From Bradyrhizobium forestalis (lineage in GTDB: Bacteria > Pseudomonadota > Alphaproteobacteria > Rhizobiales > Xanthobacteraceae), in assembly GCF_002795245.1 (NCBI RefSeq), contig NZ_PGVG01000049.1, forward strand, positions 1 to 46,220: a stretch of DNA of 46,220 nucleotides. The letters run 5' to 3'. The notes beneath the pieces are model-generated. The model saw only the letters and a list, made by a program, of their open reading frames with translations, was not told the DNA's origin and did no database searches. The translations under genes and the position numbers were made by a program. Each line of letters opens with the position of its first letter. The stretch's first letter is position 1. Of this stretch, positions 15,872-27,350 are shown one piece after another.

Positions 15872-17008
15872 ATGACCCCCTCCCGCATTCATCGCCTGAC
15901 GCTGACGCATTTTCGCAATTACCGGGCGGCGGGGCTCGAGACGGCGGCTGACATGGTGGCGCTGGTCGGGCCGAACGGGGCGGGCAAGACCAATTGCATC
16001 GAGGCGATCTCGTTCCTGTCGCCGGGACGGGGTCTGCGCCGCGCCACGCTGGAAGATGTCGCCGACAACCAGGGCGACGGCTCCTGGGCGGTGTCGGCGC
16101 AGGTCGAGGGCGCGCTGGGGCTCGCCACACTCGGCACCGGCATCGACGCGCCGCGCCCGGACAGCGCAGTCAGCCGGCGCTGCCGCATCGACCGCGAGCC
16201 GGTGGGTTCGGCCAGCGCCTTCGGCGACCACATCCGCATGGTGTGGCTGACGCCGGCGATGGACGGGCTGTTCATGGGCGCAGCCTCCGAACGGCGGCGT
16301 TTCTTCGACCGCTTGGTGCTCGCCATCGACAGCGAGCATTCCAGCCGCATCAACGCACTCGAGCGCTCGCTGCGTTCGCGCAACCGCCTGCTGGAGACGC
16401 GCAATTACGACGACCATTGGTGCGACGCGATCGAGCGCGAGACGGCGGAGCTTGCGGTCGCGGTCGCGGCAACGCGCGGCCAGACCGCGGCAAGGCTCAC
16501 CGGGATGCTCAACGCACGCGCGCAGGAATCCGCCTTCCCCTCGGCGCAGATCGCGCTCGACGGCTGGATGGAGAACGCGCTGCTCCAGGAGACCGCGACC
16601 TCGGTCGAGGACCGCTACCGCCAGATCCTGCGCGACAACCGTCCGCGCGATGCGATTGCCGGCCGCACCACCGACGGCCCGCACCTCACCGATCTGCAGG
16701 TCGTCTATGCGCCCAAGAGCATGCCGGCGCGCGATGCCTCCACCGGCGAGCAGAAGGCGCTTCTGATCGGCCTCGTGCTCGCGCATGCGACGCTGGTCGC
16801 CGAGATGACCGGCATCGTGCCGCTGCTGCTGCTCGACGAGGTGGTCGCGCATCTCGATCCGAACCGCCGTGCGGCGCTGTTCGAGGAGCTGAAGAAGCTC
16901 GGCGCGCAGGTGTGGCTGACCGGCGCGGATCCTGCTGCTTTCGTCGAGATCGGCGCAGGCGGCGAAGTCTTTGACGTCGAGAGCGGACGAGTCTCGGCCC
17001 GAAGCTAG
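15872..17008 (+). CDS. recF: DNA replication and repair protein RecF
   Basis: RecF is an SMC-like ATPase that, with RecO and RecR, loads RecA at gaps. The 378-residue protein has Walker A GPNGAGKTN near 31-39, the ABC signature STGEQKALLIGL near 290-300, and Walker B LLLLDEVVAHLD near 322-333. The N-terminus IHRLTLTHFRNYR is typical. The length is normal. The start at 15872 has only a weak ribosome binding site, and an upstream ATG at 15859 is closed within a few codons. It follows dnaN after a repeat element. Confidence 0.96.
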   Translation: MTPSRIHRLTLTHFRNYRAAGLETAADMVALVGPNGAGKTNCIEAISFLSPGRGLRRATLEDVADNQGDGSWAVSAQVEGALGLATLGTGIDAPRPDSAVSRRCRIDREPVGSASAFGDHIRMVWLTPAMDGLFMGAASERRRFFDRLVLAIDSEHSSRINALERSLRSRNRLLETRNYDDHWCDAIERETAELAVAVAATRGQTAARLTGMLNARAQESAFPSAQIALDGWMENALLQETATSVEDRYRQILRDNRPRDAIAGRTTDGPHLTDLQVVYAPKSMPARDASTGEQKALLIGLVLAHATLVAEMTGIVPLLLLDEVVAHLDPNRRAALFEELKKLGAQVWLTGADPAAFVEIGAGGEVFDVESGRVSARS

Positions 17009-17117
17009 GCCGCCGCATTGAACCCGCCCGTTTGCGGCCGCGACTAGCTGCTTGTGGCTGCAAGAAGCAGCCATCGCGCAGGATTTCAGACTGGCGCGAT
17101 ATCCTTGGAGCACGAGC

Positions 17118-17861
17118 ATGGCGACGGTGGGGCGTGGGGCGCAAGCTCCGGCACGATGGCAACTTATTGCGTGCGGCCTCGCTCTCCTCGCAAGCTGCCT
17201 GCTCGCGGCAAGCGCCGGCGCCTTCGTGTCTACGCTGCCGCCGCTGTTCTCGGCCGCACTCACGCTGGATCCCGCGGCCAAGCTGCCTGCGCCAACCCGC
17301 TACCTCTATCGGGCGATCCACACCACCGTGATGCCCGGCGTCGAGGCTCCGCTCCGGACCAGGCTCGAAGCCCGCGTGCCCGCAGCGCTCGGCGACGTGC
17401 TCGCCTTCTATCGTACCGAGCTTCGAAAGCTCGGCTGGCAGGAGCAGCAGGATGATGCGGTGGTCAGCGCCGATCACGCGCGCCTCGCCTTCGTCTCACC
17501 GATCGGGCCGGCCGCGCTGGAGCTCGACCGCAAGGACGGCAGCACCTCGGTGCATCTCGTGCAGAAGAATTCGGCAGTCGCGGCCCGGGCGAACGTCCTG
17601 CCTGAACCCGGCCAGGCCAAGCTGGTGTTCAGCAATATCGGCGACAACGAAGCCGTGCTTGCGATCAACGAGCGGACGATTCCGCGGCCCGCCGGCGCAA
17701 ATGCCGTCGCGCTGGACCTCGTGCCTGGCAAATACGCCTACGGACTGAGCGTGCCCGGCCGTCAGGCCACCACGAACATGCTCACCGTCGCAGCTGGCGA
17801 TACCTGGGAGCTCACAGTCGGGCGCGATGGAGAGGCATGGCCACCGCTCCAGCTGTATTGA
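17118..17861 (+). CDS. Exported single-module protein, paralogue of the next gene
   Basis: I know no characterised family for this 247-residue protein. The N-terminus (RGAQAPARWQLIACG, then a hydrophobic run) is a signal peptide; LASC near 24-27 could serve as a lipobox. Residues 75-150 carry one copy of a module with FYRTELRKLGW (Trp107) followed by beta-like strands. The last 90 residues (VLPEPGQAKLVF... to ...LQLY) resemble a PEGA-like strand-rich domain. Both the signal region and the C-terminal 170 residues match the next gene closely, as if this were that protein with its inner modules missing. GGAG lies 7 bases before the ATG. It sits between recF and gyrB, which probably reflects insertion and duplication rather than a replication role. 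Confidence 0.75.
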   Translation: MATVGRGAQAPARWQLIACGLALLASCLLAASAGAFVSTLPPLFSAALTLDPAAKLPAPTRYLYRAIHTTVMPGVEAPLRTRLEARVPAALGDVLAFYRTELRKLGWQEQQDDAVVSADHARLAFVSPIGPAALELDRKDGSTSVHLVQKNSAVAARANVLPEPGQAKLVFSNIGDNEAVLAINERTIPRPAGANAVALDLVPGKYAYGLSVPGRQATTNMLTVAAGDTWELTVGRDGEAWPPLQLY

Positions 17862-18002
17862 GCCCTGTCGGCTGTGCCTATCGCGCCGCCTGTTGAACCT
17901 GGCCGGTTCCTGTCGCGACTTCTCGTCTGAGGCCGCGCCGATGGGCTCGCAGCCTGCAATTGCGCGGGCATGAGGACGCGCCAAAATCCGGGAGTTTCGA
18001 CG

Positions 18003-20162
18003 ATGCCGATGATCCGGCGCGGGGCGCAAGTCCCGGCAAGGTGGCTGCTGGTTGCCTGCGGCGTGCTCGCAATGGCGCCTGCCCCACGTCCTGCGAGCGC
18101 AGCCGACGAGGGCATCGTCGATGTCCATACCCTGCCGCGGCTGGACGGCGCGGTGGAGGACACCTCGCGCCCGGACACCTACCGTGTGACATACACCGTG
18201 CCGACCCCGGTTGCCGCCACGTCGGAGGCTACGAAGAAGCTGCTGAGCGCGGACGGCTGGGTGCCCTACGTGTATCCGCTGGACGAGAAGAGCACCGCGC
18301 TGACTTTCAAGAGAGGGCGGCAGGGACTGCGCATATCCTTCACGCAGGCGCGCGGACGTCCCGACCAGTCCGCCGTGTCCTACACGCCGAACCGGATCTA
18401 TTCCAACGTGCCTTTTCCGGACGGCGCGACCGAGCTCATGTTCGACGAGACCCGGCCCTATCTCGGCTGCATCGCGCCCGGCGCGCTCGATGCCGCCTCG
18501 GAGTTCTTTACAAAGGAGATGACGGCGTTGGGATGGCGCAAGCTCACGCCCGAGACGGCATCGCGCTGGCCGAATGCCGATCTCGGCGGGTCGGTGCCGA
18601 ACGGCGTGCGTGCCTTCTACGACCATCCCGACGGCGACACGACGCAATTCTACAAGCAGAAGCCGGTGATGCTGACCCTGACGCGCCGCGACGACGGAAG
18701 GACCAATGTCGAGATCCGGGTGGCGCCGTTCGCGCTGCCGGAGGTGCTCGAGGCCGACGATGACATGGCCGGCCTGCCGCGGCCCAAGCCGACCAAATCT
18801 GCGCGGAGCCTTGGCAGCGCAAGCTTCAACAAGCGCGAGATCTCGGCCGCCGCGATGGCCGAGCTGCCTGCCGTGCGCGCCTTCTATCATCGCGAGCTCG
18901 CCGCGCGCGGCTGGCAGGAAGATGGCAGCGCGCCGCTTGCGCCCGGCGACGAGGTCGCGATCAAGATTTCCTCGGCGGAGGAAACCGGCGTGCTGCGGCT
19001 CGGCCGCAAATATGATTTCACCATGATCAGCCTGACTGCGCAGGTGAAGGAATCAGCGCTTGCCGCCCGCGCCAAGGCGAAGAAGGAGGCCGACGAGAAG
19101 TTCCTTGGCGACGCGCTGGGTGCGGCTCAGCAGCTCATCGCCGCTGACGAGGCCAGGCGCAAGACGCAGGCCGCCTCCCTGTCCGATGCGCCGCTCAATG
19201 CGCGCGCCGACGGCAAGGCGCCGGTGCCGCTGCCCGAGACCGCGCAAGATGTGACGTTCGAAGGCGGCGACGGCAGGCTCGAATTCTCGTCCACCTCGAG
19301 CGTGAAGGCGCTCAGCACGTTCTACCGTACCACACTGAAGAGTGCAGGCTGGAAAGAGCAACCCTCCGTCATCAACCAGCCCAACATGGCGGTGATGGCG
19401 TTCTCCAGGGGCGGCAAGTCGATCTCGATGACGGTGATGCAGATGGGCCCGAAGGTGAATGTCCGCGCCGACGGATCGGGCCTCGTGACGGAAGCGGCCA
19501 AGCCTGCCGCCGGCCCGGACGTGCAGGCCAAATCCTCCGAGCCGCTCAAGCCCGACCCCGAATCCCAGCTGCCGGTGCCGACGCAGCGATCGTCGAAATC
19601 GCTCGCCACCACAAAGATGCCAGGCAGCGAGACGCCGTTCCGCCGCGAGCTGGAGGCCAGCATCCCCGCTTCGCTCGACGAGGTCCTCGCCTTCTACCGT
19701 GCGGAGCTGTCCAAGCTCGGCTGGCAGGAAAAGACCGACGGCGCGATCGTGTCCGCAGACCGCGCGCAGATCGACTTCACCTCGCCGCAGGGCCCGGCCG
19801 TGCTCAAGCTCGGCCGCGCCAAGGGCGAGACCACGGTCAATCTGGCGCAGAAGAATGCGGATGCCGCGGTCAAGGCCGACATCATGCCGAAGGCAGGACA
19901 GGCGAGACTCATGCTCGGCAATATCGGGCCGAAGGAAGCCTCGCTCACGATCAACAATCAGACGGTGAAGATCGCGGCCGGCGCCGGCGGCCCGCAATCG
20001 CCGAAAGGCCCGATGCTCGACCTGCCGCCCGGCAAATACCAGTACGCGCTACGCCTGCCCGGCCGCCCGGCGCGTAGCGAGTCCCTGACCGTTGCCGCCG
20101 GCGAGGCCTGGGGCCTCCTGGTGGGGCCGAGCGGCGACATGCTGCCGCTGCAGATGTACTGA
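18003..20162 (+). CDS. Exported multi-module protein with five Gly-Trp helix repeats
   Basis: A 719-residue protein without a family I can name. It has a signal peptide (cleavage probably after PASA near 33). Then come five copies of a module whose helix ends in Gly-Trp: Trp86 (KKLLSADGW), Trp178 (FFTKEMTALGW), Trp304 (FYHRELAARGW), Trp450 (FYRTTLKSAGW) and Trp574 (FYRAELSKLGW), spaced 92-146 residues, each followed by strand-rich sequence. A Lys/Ala-rich helix, possibly coiled coil, spans about 345-400, and a Pro-rich linker precedes module 5. The C-terminus resembles a PEGA-like domain (DLPPGKYQYALRLPG). GGAG lies 8 bases before the ATG. It is probably a periplasmic or surface binding or structural protein; no catalytic motif is visible. 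Confidence 0.78.
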   Translation: MPMIRRGAQVPARWLLVACGVLAMAPAPRPASAADEGIVDVHTLPRLDGAVEDTSRPDTYRVTYTVPTPVAATSEATKKLLSADGWVPYVYPLDEKSTALTFKRGRQGLRISFTQARGRPDQSAVSYTPNRIYSNVPFPDGATELMFDETRPYLGCIAPGALDAASEFFTKEMTALGWRKLTPETASRWPNADLGGSVPNGVRAFYDHPDGDTTQFYKQKPVMLTLTRRDDGRTNVEIRVAPFALPEVLEADDDMAGLPRPKPTKSARSLGSASFNKREISAAAMAELPAVRAFYHRELAARGWQEDGSAPLAPGDEVAIKISSAEETGVLRLGRKYDFTMISLTAQVKESALAARAKAKKEADEKFLGDALGAAQQLIAADEARRKTQAASLSDAPLNARADGKAPVPLPETAQDVTFEGGDGRLEFSSTSSVKALSTFYRTTLKSAGWKEQPSVINQPNMAVMAFSRGGKSISMTVMQMGPKVNVRADGSGLVTEAAKPAAGPDVQAKSSEPLKPDPESQLPVPTQRSSKSLATTKMPGSETPFRRELEASIPASLDEVLAFYRAELSKLGWQEKTDGAIVSADRAQIDFTSPQGPAVLKLGRAKGETTVNLAQKNADAAVKADIMPKAGQARLMLGNIGPKEASLTINNQTVKIAAGAGGPQSPKGPMLDLPPGKYQYALRLPGRPARSESLTVAAGEAWGLLVGPSGDMLPLQMY

Positions 20163-20184
20163 GGCCTCCACGAAGCCGGTGCGC

Positions 20185-20302
20185 TCCCTCTCCCGCTTGC
20201 GGGAGAGGGCTGGGGTGAGGGTCTCGCCTCGGTCGAGAACCCCCAGGAGGAGAGAACCCTCACCCGGCGCGATGCGCCGACCTCGCCCGCGAGCGGGAGA
20301 GG
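20185..20302. repeat. Palindromic intergenic element, family F copy 1
   Basis: The left arm TCCCTCTCCCGCTTGCGGGA and right arm CTCGCCCGCGAGCGGGAGAG can each fold and can also pair with each other. In between, GGGGTGAGGGT pairs with ACCCTCACCC. Copies at 23094-23226 and 39400-39546. Confidence 0.85.
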
Positions 20303-20467
20303 TTGCACCGAGCCTGGGGCTCCGGCCGATTCAAGCAAGGGCTCGAACGATCTGTTCCGGGCCTCTCGGAACCACCCTTCCTGCCCGCAAAATCCACGCC
20401 TTTCGCAACCCGAAACGGCCCCTCGAATCGCGCTTTTTGCAGCGCCCGAAATCGCCCTCCAAAAGCC

Positions 20468-20495
20468 TTGAAAACCGGCCAAAAAACCCTATCTG
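20468..20495 (+). promoter_or_regulatory. Candidate gyrB promoter
   Basis: TTGAAA (20468-20473) and TATCTG (20490-20495) are 16 bases apart, about 120 bases before the gyrB start. The -10 match is weak, so this is tentative. Confidence 0.3.
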
Positions 20496-20614
20496 CTCAA
20501 AGGGTTGCCGGGAGATACTTTGCGCTAGGCGCAAGCGGTCTTTCGTGGCACAAATAGCCCTGCAAATCAGCGCCTTTTGCGCCGCTGATTCGGGCGACAT
20601 CTCAAAGGCCTCTC

Positions 20615-23050
<2,436 letters not shown>

Positions 23051-23093
23051 CGCGACGCGTTTTGGTTTGGCGGTGCCAATTGCGCGCACCGAT

Positions 23094-23226
23094 CACCTCT
23101 CCCGTAGGGAGAGGTCGGAGCGCATCGCGAGATGCGATCCGGGTGAGGGGTTCTGGTCTCACTGGGTGCCGCAGCCCCTCACCCGGATTGCTACGCAATC
23201 CGACCTCTCCCCGTCGGGGAGAGGTG
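23094..23226. repeat. Palindromic intergenic element, family F copy 2
   Basis: CACCTCTCCCGTAGGGAGAG at the left end mirrors CTCTCCCCGTCGGGGAGAGG at the right end. GGGTGAGGGG pairs with CCCCTCACCC in the middle. It lies directly after gyrB and may act as its terminator. Confidence 0.85.
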
Positions 23227-23310
23227 AGGACACACCTGAACCTCACCACCTGCCATTGCGACGAAGGAGCATGAACCCGTTGGCCGCTTCGGCCGGGAAG
23301 CCCTCACGCC

Positions 23311-23778
23311 ATGACCAGTTCCGCGCCGACCAGTTCCACTGCGCCCTCGCGCCGGCTTGGCATCATCGGCAGCATCGTCGGCGTGCTGGCGCTGATCGCG
23401 GCCGTCTTGCCGCATTGGGTCATACCCGCGATCTATCCCCCTCCGCCGGCTGACAAGGTGATTGTCGATACCGGTCACCGCCTCAAGGACCGCCTGATCG
23501 CGCGGGTCAAGGGCGTCGAATATCAAGCGCCGCCGCGCGAGAAATCGACGGGAAGCCAGTTGAGGGAGGCATCCTCGATCGGTGCGATCTCGCTCGGCCT
23601 GCTCGCCATCCTGTTCTCGGTCCTTGCCCTCGTATTCCGCGAGGAGAGGCTGCTGGCCGGAGTCGCGGCCGCGCTCGGGACTGGCGCCATCGCCATCGAG
23701 ATCTCGTTCCTGGCCATGGGCGTCTTGATGCTGATCGTGATCCTTTATGTGGTGGCGAATATCATCGGGTTGTTCTAA
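23311..23778 (+). CDS. Small membrane protein of unknown function
   Basis: A 155-residue protein with a predicted membrane segment at about 16-38, a periplasm-sized loop (PPPPADKVIVDTGHRLKDR...), and three more hydrophobic segments from about 88 onward. I do not recognise a family. GGAAG lies about 11 bases before the ATG. It sits between gyrB and murA on the same strand, separated from gyrB by a repeat element. Nothing in the sequence points to a function. Confidence 0.7.
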   Translation: MTSSAPTSSTAPSRRLGIIGSIVGVLALIAAVLPHWVIPAIYPPPPADKVIVDTGHRLKDRLIARVKGVEYQAPPREKSTGSQLREASSIGAISLGLLAILFSVLALVFREERLLAGVAAALGTGAIAIEISFLAMGVLMLIVILYVVANIIGLF

Positions 23779-23919
23779 ACGCCCGGTTCAGCGGAACCGT
23801 TCGGGTCCGATGAGCGGCGCTCCGCCGTGACAAGTGCAGAATTGCTACCCTGCTCAATTCTCGGTAGTTTCCGCCCCCGAAGCAGCCCGCCCCACCGCAA
23901 CAGGACGGAGAAAACCGAC

Positions 23920-25215
23920 GTGGCGCCCATCCAATACATCGTCGAGGGCGGTCACCGGCTCTCGGGCTCGATCGAGCCGTCCGGCAACAAGAATTCGGCG
24001 TTGCCGATCATCGCCGCCGCGCTGCTCACCGAGCACCCGGTGACGCTGGAGAACGTGCCGCGGATCCGCGACACCGAGACGCTGGTCGAGCTGATCCGCT
24101 CGGTCGGCGCATCGGCGGAATGGACCGCCCGCAACACGCTTCACATCCACGCCAAGAGCATCCGCGCCGCCGATCTCGACCCCGAGCTGTGCGTGCGCAT
24201 CCGCGCCTCGATCCTGCTCGCCGGCCCCCTGCTCGCCCGCTGCGGCGAAGTGATGCTGCCGCCGCCGGGCGGCGATGTCATCGGCCGCCGCCGTCTGGAC
24301 ACGCATGTGCTGGCGCTGGAGCAGCTGGGCGCAAAGGTCACCGCGACCGACCGGCTCGAATTCCGAGCGCCAAAACTCGCCGGCGCGGACGTGTTCCTGG
24401 ACGAGCCGAGCGTCACCGCCACTGAGAACGCGCTGGTCGCGGCGGTCGCCGCCGACGGCGTCACCTATTTGCGCAACGCGGCCTCCGAGCCGCATGTCCA
24501 GGACCTCGCCTATTTCCTGGTCGCGCTCGGCGCCAGGATCGAAGGCATCGGCACCAACACCATGATCGTGCACGGGCAGGCGACGCTGGGGGAGGCGACC
24601 TACAGGATCCAGCCCGACCATATCGAGGTCGGCTCGCTGATCGGACTTGCCGCCGTGACACGCTCGCCGCTGCGCATCATGCGCGCCGGTGTCGAGCATC
24701 TGCGCTCGATCCGCATGGGTTTCGAGCGGCTCGGCATCGTCTGCCGCGTCGAGGGCGATGATCTCATCGTGCCCTCCAATCAAACCTTGAAGATCCAGGA
24801 CGATTTCGGCGGCCACGTGCCGAAGCTGGAGGACCAGCCATGGCCGGCCTTCCCGGCCGACCTGATGTCGATCGCGATCGTCACGGCCACGCAATGCGAG
24901 GGCGTGATCCTGATGTTCGAGAAGATGTTCGAATCGCGGATGTTCTTCGTCGACAAGCTGATCGCGATGGGCGCGCGCATCGTGCTGTGCGACCCGCACC
25001 GCGCCATTATCGCCGGACCCAGCCGCCTGCGCGGCGCGCCGATGACCTCGCCCGACATCCGGGCCGGCATGGCGATGCTGCTCGCCGCCGTCTGCGCCGA
25101 GGGCACCTCCACCATCAACAATGCCGACCAGATCGAGCGCGGCTATGAGCGCATCGAGGAACGGCTGAACGCACTGGGCGCGAAGATCAAGCGCGTGCCG
25201 GAGAGGAAGAGCTGA
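23920..25215 (+). CDS. murA: UDP-GlcNAc 1-carboxyvinyltransferase with Asp at the catalytic Cys position
   Basis: MurA transfers enolpyruvate from PEP to UDP-GlcNAc, the first committed step of peptidoglycan synthesis. The 431-residue protein keeps SGNKNSALP (catalytic Lys-Asn), FPAD (the general-base Asp) and SPDIRAG (the phosphate-binding Arg). The loop that is PGGCxIGxRP in E. coli reads PGGDVIGRRR, so Asp119 replaces Cys115. The same change in mycobacterial and chlamydial MurA gives natural fosfomycin insensitivity with activity retained. I chose GTG at 23920, with GGACGGAG upstream, where family similarity begins. Many Rhizobiales keep a murA beside hisD, so this may be a second, paralogous copy. 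Confidence 0.9.
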   Translation: MAPIQYIVEGGHRLSGSIEPSGNKNSALPIIAAALLTEHPVTLENVPRIRDTETLVELIRSVGASAEWTARNTLHIHAKSIRAADLDPELCVRIRASILLAGPLLARCGEVMLPPPGGDVIGRRRLDTHVLALEQLGAKVTATDRLEFRAPKLAGADVFLDEPSVTATENALVAAVAADGVTYLRNAASEPHVQDLAYFLVALGARIEGIGTNTMIVHGQATLGEATYRIQPDHIEVGSLIGLAAVTRSPLRIMRAGVEHLRSIRMGFERLGIVCRVEGDDLIVPSNQTLKIQDDFGGHVPKLEDQPWPAFPADLMSIAIVTATQCEGVILMFEKMFESRMFFVDKLIAMGARIVLCDPHRAIIAGPSRLRGAPMTSPDIRAGMAMLLAAVCAEGTSTINNADQIERGYERIEERLNALGAKIKRVPERKS

Positions 25216-25282
25216 TCTTCGCCTCTCCCAGTAAGAACGGGGAGGGGGAGAAGAAGCAGCGTCGCACTTCGCACACCGTCTC

Positions 25283-25429
25283 GTGCCCCGGACGCAGCGC
25301 AGCGCTTCCCCGGCGATGCGAAGCATCGTCCGGTTCAGCGATGCGCTGCTGAGCCGGGGCCCACGCCGCAACATCGGTGCCTGTCGCTTCTGCTGGGTCC
25401 CGGCTCGCGCTTCGCGCGTCCGGGACACG
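25283..25429. repeat. Palindromic intergenic element, family G
   Basis: GTGCCCCGGACGC at the left is answered by GCGTCCGGGACAC at the right. Inner pairs include CCCCGGCGATGCGAAGCATC and a GATGCGCTGCTGAGCCGGGG stretch. It fills the gap between murA and the MATE gene. One copy is seen here. Confidence 0.75.
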
Positions 25430-25470
25430 TCAGCCATGTTTTCGACGTGTGGCTGTGCTACTGACCGGCC

Positions 25471-26865
25471 ATGCTCGACACCGTCCAATATCAAGCGCAG
25501 CCGCAAGCCGGCGCGCCGCCAAATCATCTTGCCGAAGAATTCGTCGAGACGCTGCGCCTCGCCGTGCCGATGATGCTGACCCAGCTCGGGCAGATCGCGA
25601 TGATCACGACCGATCTCGCGATGATCGGCCGACTCGGCGAAGATGCGGTGGCCGCGGCGGCGCTGGCGCATACGGTCTATTTCGTCAGCTTCACCTTCGG
25701 GCTCGGATTGACGTCCGCCGTGTCGCCGCTGGCCGCGCAGGCGTTCGGCGCCGGCGACGTCAGGCGCATCCGCCGCTCCCTGCGCGTCGGCCTGTGGGCC
25801 GCGCTGCTGATCTCGCTGCCGATGATGGCCTCGCCGCTCTATGGCGAGCAGATCCTGCTCGCGCTCGGTCAAATGCCGCAATCGGCCGCGCTGGCGCAGC
25901 ACTATCTGAACGGCCTCGCCTGGGGTATTGCGCCGGCGCTCGGCTTCATTGCGCTGCGCAGCATGATGAGCGCGGTGAACCGGCCGCAGGCGCCGCTGTG
26001 GATCACGGTTGCGGCGATCCCGGTGAATGCCGCGCTGGTCTACGCCCTGATCCACGGCCTGTTCGGCCTGCCGGAGCTCGGCCTGTTCGGCGCCGGGCTT
26101 GCGACCACGCTGGTCAATCTCGGCACGTTCCTCGCCGCGCTCGCGATCGCCGGGTTGCGAAAGCCGTTCGCGGACTATCATCCGCTCGCCCGTCTGTGGC
26201 GGATCGACTGGCCCTTGATGCGTCAGCTCGTCGCGGTCGGTGCGCCGATCTCGTTTTCCCTGTTGCTGGAGTATGGCCTGTTCTCCTCGGCGGCGCTGCT
26301 GATGGGACTGATCTCGACCGCCGCGATTGCCGCGCATCAGATCGCGCTCCAGGTCACCGCCGTGCTGTTCATGGTGCCGCTCGGCATCGGCATGGCGGCG
26401 ACGGTGCGGGTCGGTCATGCCTTCGGCCGCGACGACATGGTTGCGGTGAGGCGCGCGGGCCTGGCCGCCGCCGTGCTCGGGATCGCGTTCGTCGCCGCCC
26501 TGACCGTTGCAATCATTCTCGGCCGCTACGAGCTCGGACGGCTGTTCTTCGGCCGCAGCGAGGCCAGCGCGGCAACGGTCGAGCTGACGGCGACATTGCT
26601 GCTGGTCGGCGCGAGCTTCTTCATCGCCGACGGCCTCCAGACCATCATGGGCGGCGCGCTGCGCGGCATCAATGACACCAGGATGACGCTGGTGTTCGCG
26701 GCGATCGGCTATTGGTGCGTCGCCTTTCCCGTCGCCTGGGTGCTTGCCTTCCACGCGGGGCTGGGCGCGGTCGGCGTCTGGATCGGGTTCTCGATCGGCT
26801 CGTTCGTCTATGCCGCCCTGTTGATCTTGCGCTTCCGGATGCTGGCGCGCAGATTGGCGGAATGA
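25471..26865 (+). CDS. MATE family multidrug efflux transporter (NorM-like)
   Basis: A 464-residue inner-membrane protein with about twelve hydrophobic segments in two homologous halves. The first half begins LRLAVPMMLTQLGQIAMITTDLAMIGRLGEDAVAAAAL and the second about residue 240 (LMRQLVAVGAPISFSLLLEYGLFSS). This is the MATE pattern. Such proteins expel cationic drugs or metabolites in exchange for Na+ or H+. The length is normal. Its stop overlaps the next start (ATGA), so the two are translationally coupled. Confidence 0.92.
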   Translation: MLDTVQYQAQPQAGAPPNHLAEEFVETLRLAVPMMLTQLGQIAMITTDLAMIGRLGEDAVAAAALAHTVYFVSFTFGLGLTSAVSPLAAQAFGAGDVRRIRRSLRVGLWAALLISLPMMASPLYGEQILLALGQMPQSAALAQHYLNGLAWGIAPALGFIALRSMMSAVNRPQAPLWITVAAIPVNAALVYALIHGLFGLPELGLFGAGLATTLVNLGTFLAALAIAGLRKPFADYHPLARLWRIDWPLMRQLVAVGAPISFSLLLEYGLFSSAALLMGLISTAAIAAHQIALQVTAVLFMVPLGIGMAATVRVGHAFGRDDMVAVRRAGLAAAVLGIAFVAALTVAIILGRYELGRLFFGRSEASAATVELTATLLLVGASFFIADGLQTIMGGALRGINDTRMTLVFAAIGYWCVAFPVAWVLAFHAGLGAVGVWIGFSIGSFVYAALLILRFRMLARRLAE

Positions 26866-27350
26866 AGGGAAGGGTCCACGAAGTCGCGCCTGAGGTCGAC
26901 GCCGACGCGGTGCTGGCAGGCGCTCAATTCATCGATGCGTTTCGCGTGGAGATCGGCGCGGCGACGGTCGATGCGCGCGAGGCCTGCGTCCGGATGGTGC
27001 TGCACGGACCACGCTGGATCGACGTGCTGCTGCGCCTGCGCAACATTCTGGTGACGCCGTTCGGGCTGAAGACATCGGGCGAAGGCGCGCCGGCGCCGCA
27101 TGGATTGATCGGCCTGTTTCCGGTGGTGAGCGAGACGCCGGAGCGGCTGGTCGCCGGCTTCAACGATTCCCATCTCGACTTCCGCATCGTGGTCGACGTG
27201 GCGGGCGATGGCGCGAGCCGCGAGGTGACCTCGACCACGCTGGTGCGCACGCACAATCTGCTCGGCCGGACCTACCTCGCGCTGATCATGCCCTTCCACA
27301 AGCTGGTGGTCCGCGGCATGATGGGACGCATCGTGGAGCCGGCCCGCTAG
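26862..27350 (+). CDS. DUF2867-like protein
   Basis: A 162-residue soluble protein resembling the DUF2867 family, whose function is unknown. Conserved-looking parts are WIDVLLRLRNILVTPFGLKT and FNDSHLDFRIVVDV, followed by VRTHNLLGRTYLALIMPFHKLVV. The start ATG lies inside the stop of the MATE gene (4-base overlap), so its synthesis depends on translation of the transporter. The frame is open a further 50 codons upstream inside the MATE gene, but coupling makes 26862 the sensible start. It ends directly against the end of the FUSC gene on the other strand. Confidence 0.75.
   Translation: MKGRVHEVAPEVDADAVLAGAQFIDAFRVEIGAATVDAREACVRMVLHGPRWIDVLLRLRNILVTPFGLKTSGEGAPAPHGLIGLFPVVSETPERLVAGFNDSHLDFRIVVDVAGDGASREVTSTTLVRTHNLLGRTYLALIMPFHKLVVRGMMGRIVEPAR

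Larger units (their letters stand above)
20163..20614. other. gyrB upstream region
   Basis: About 450 bases. The first part is a family F repeat (20185-20302). The rest is the gyrB leader, with A/T-rich runs, a possible promoter (20468-20495) and a perfect 6-bp hairpin TTGCGC-TAG-GCGCAA (20520-20534). No gene is supported. Confidence 0.55.

Noticed and set aside
23854..26754. Very long minus-strand open frame opposite murA and the MATE gene
   Set aside because: Its translation is Arg/His/Gly-rich without domains. It mirrors two well-supported plus-strand genes, a common artefact in GC-rich DNA.
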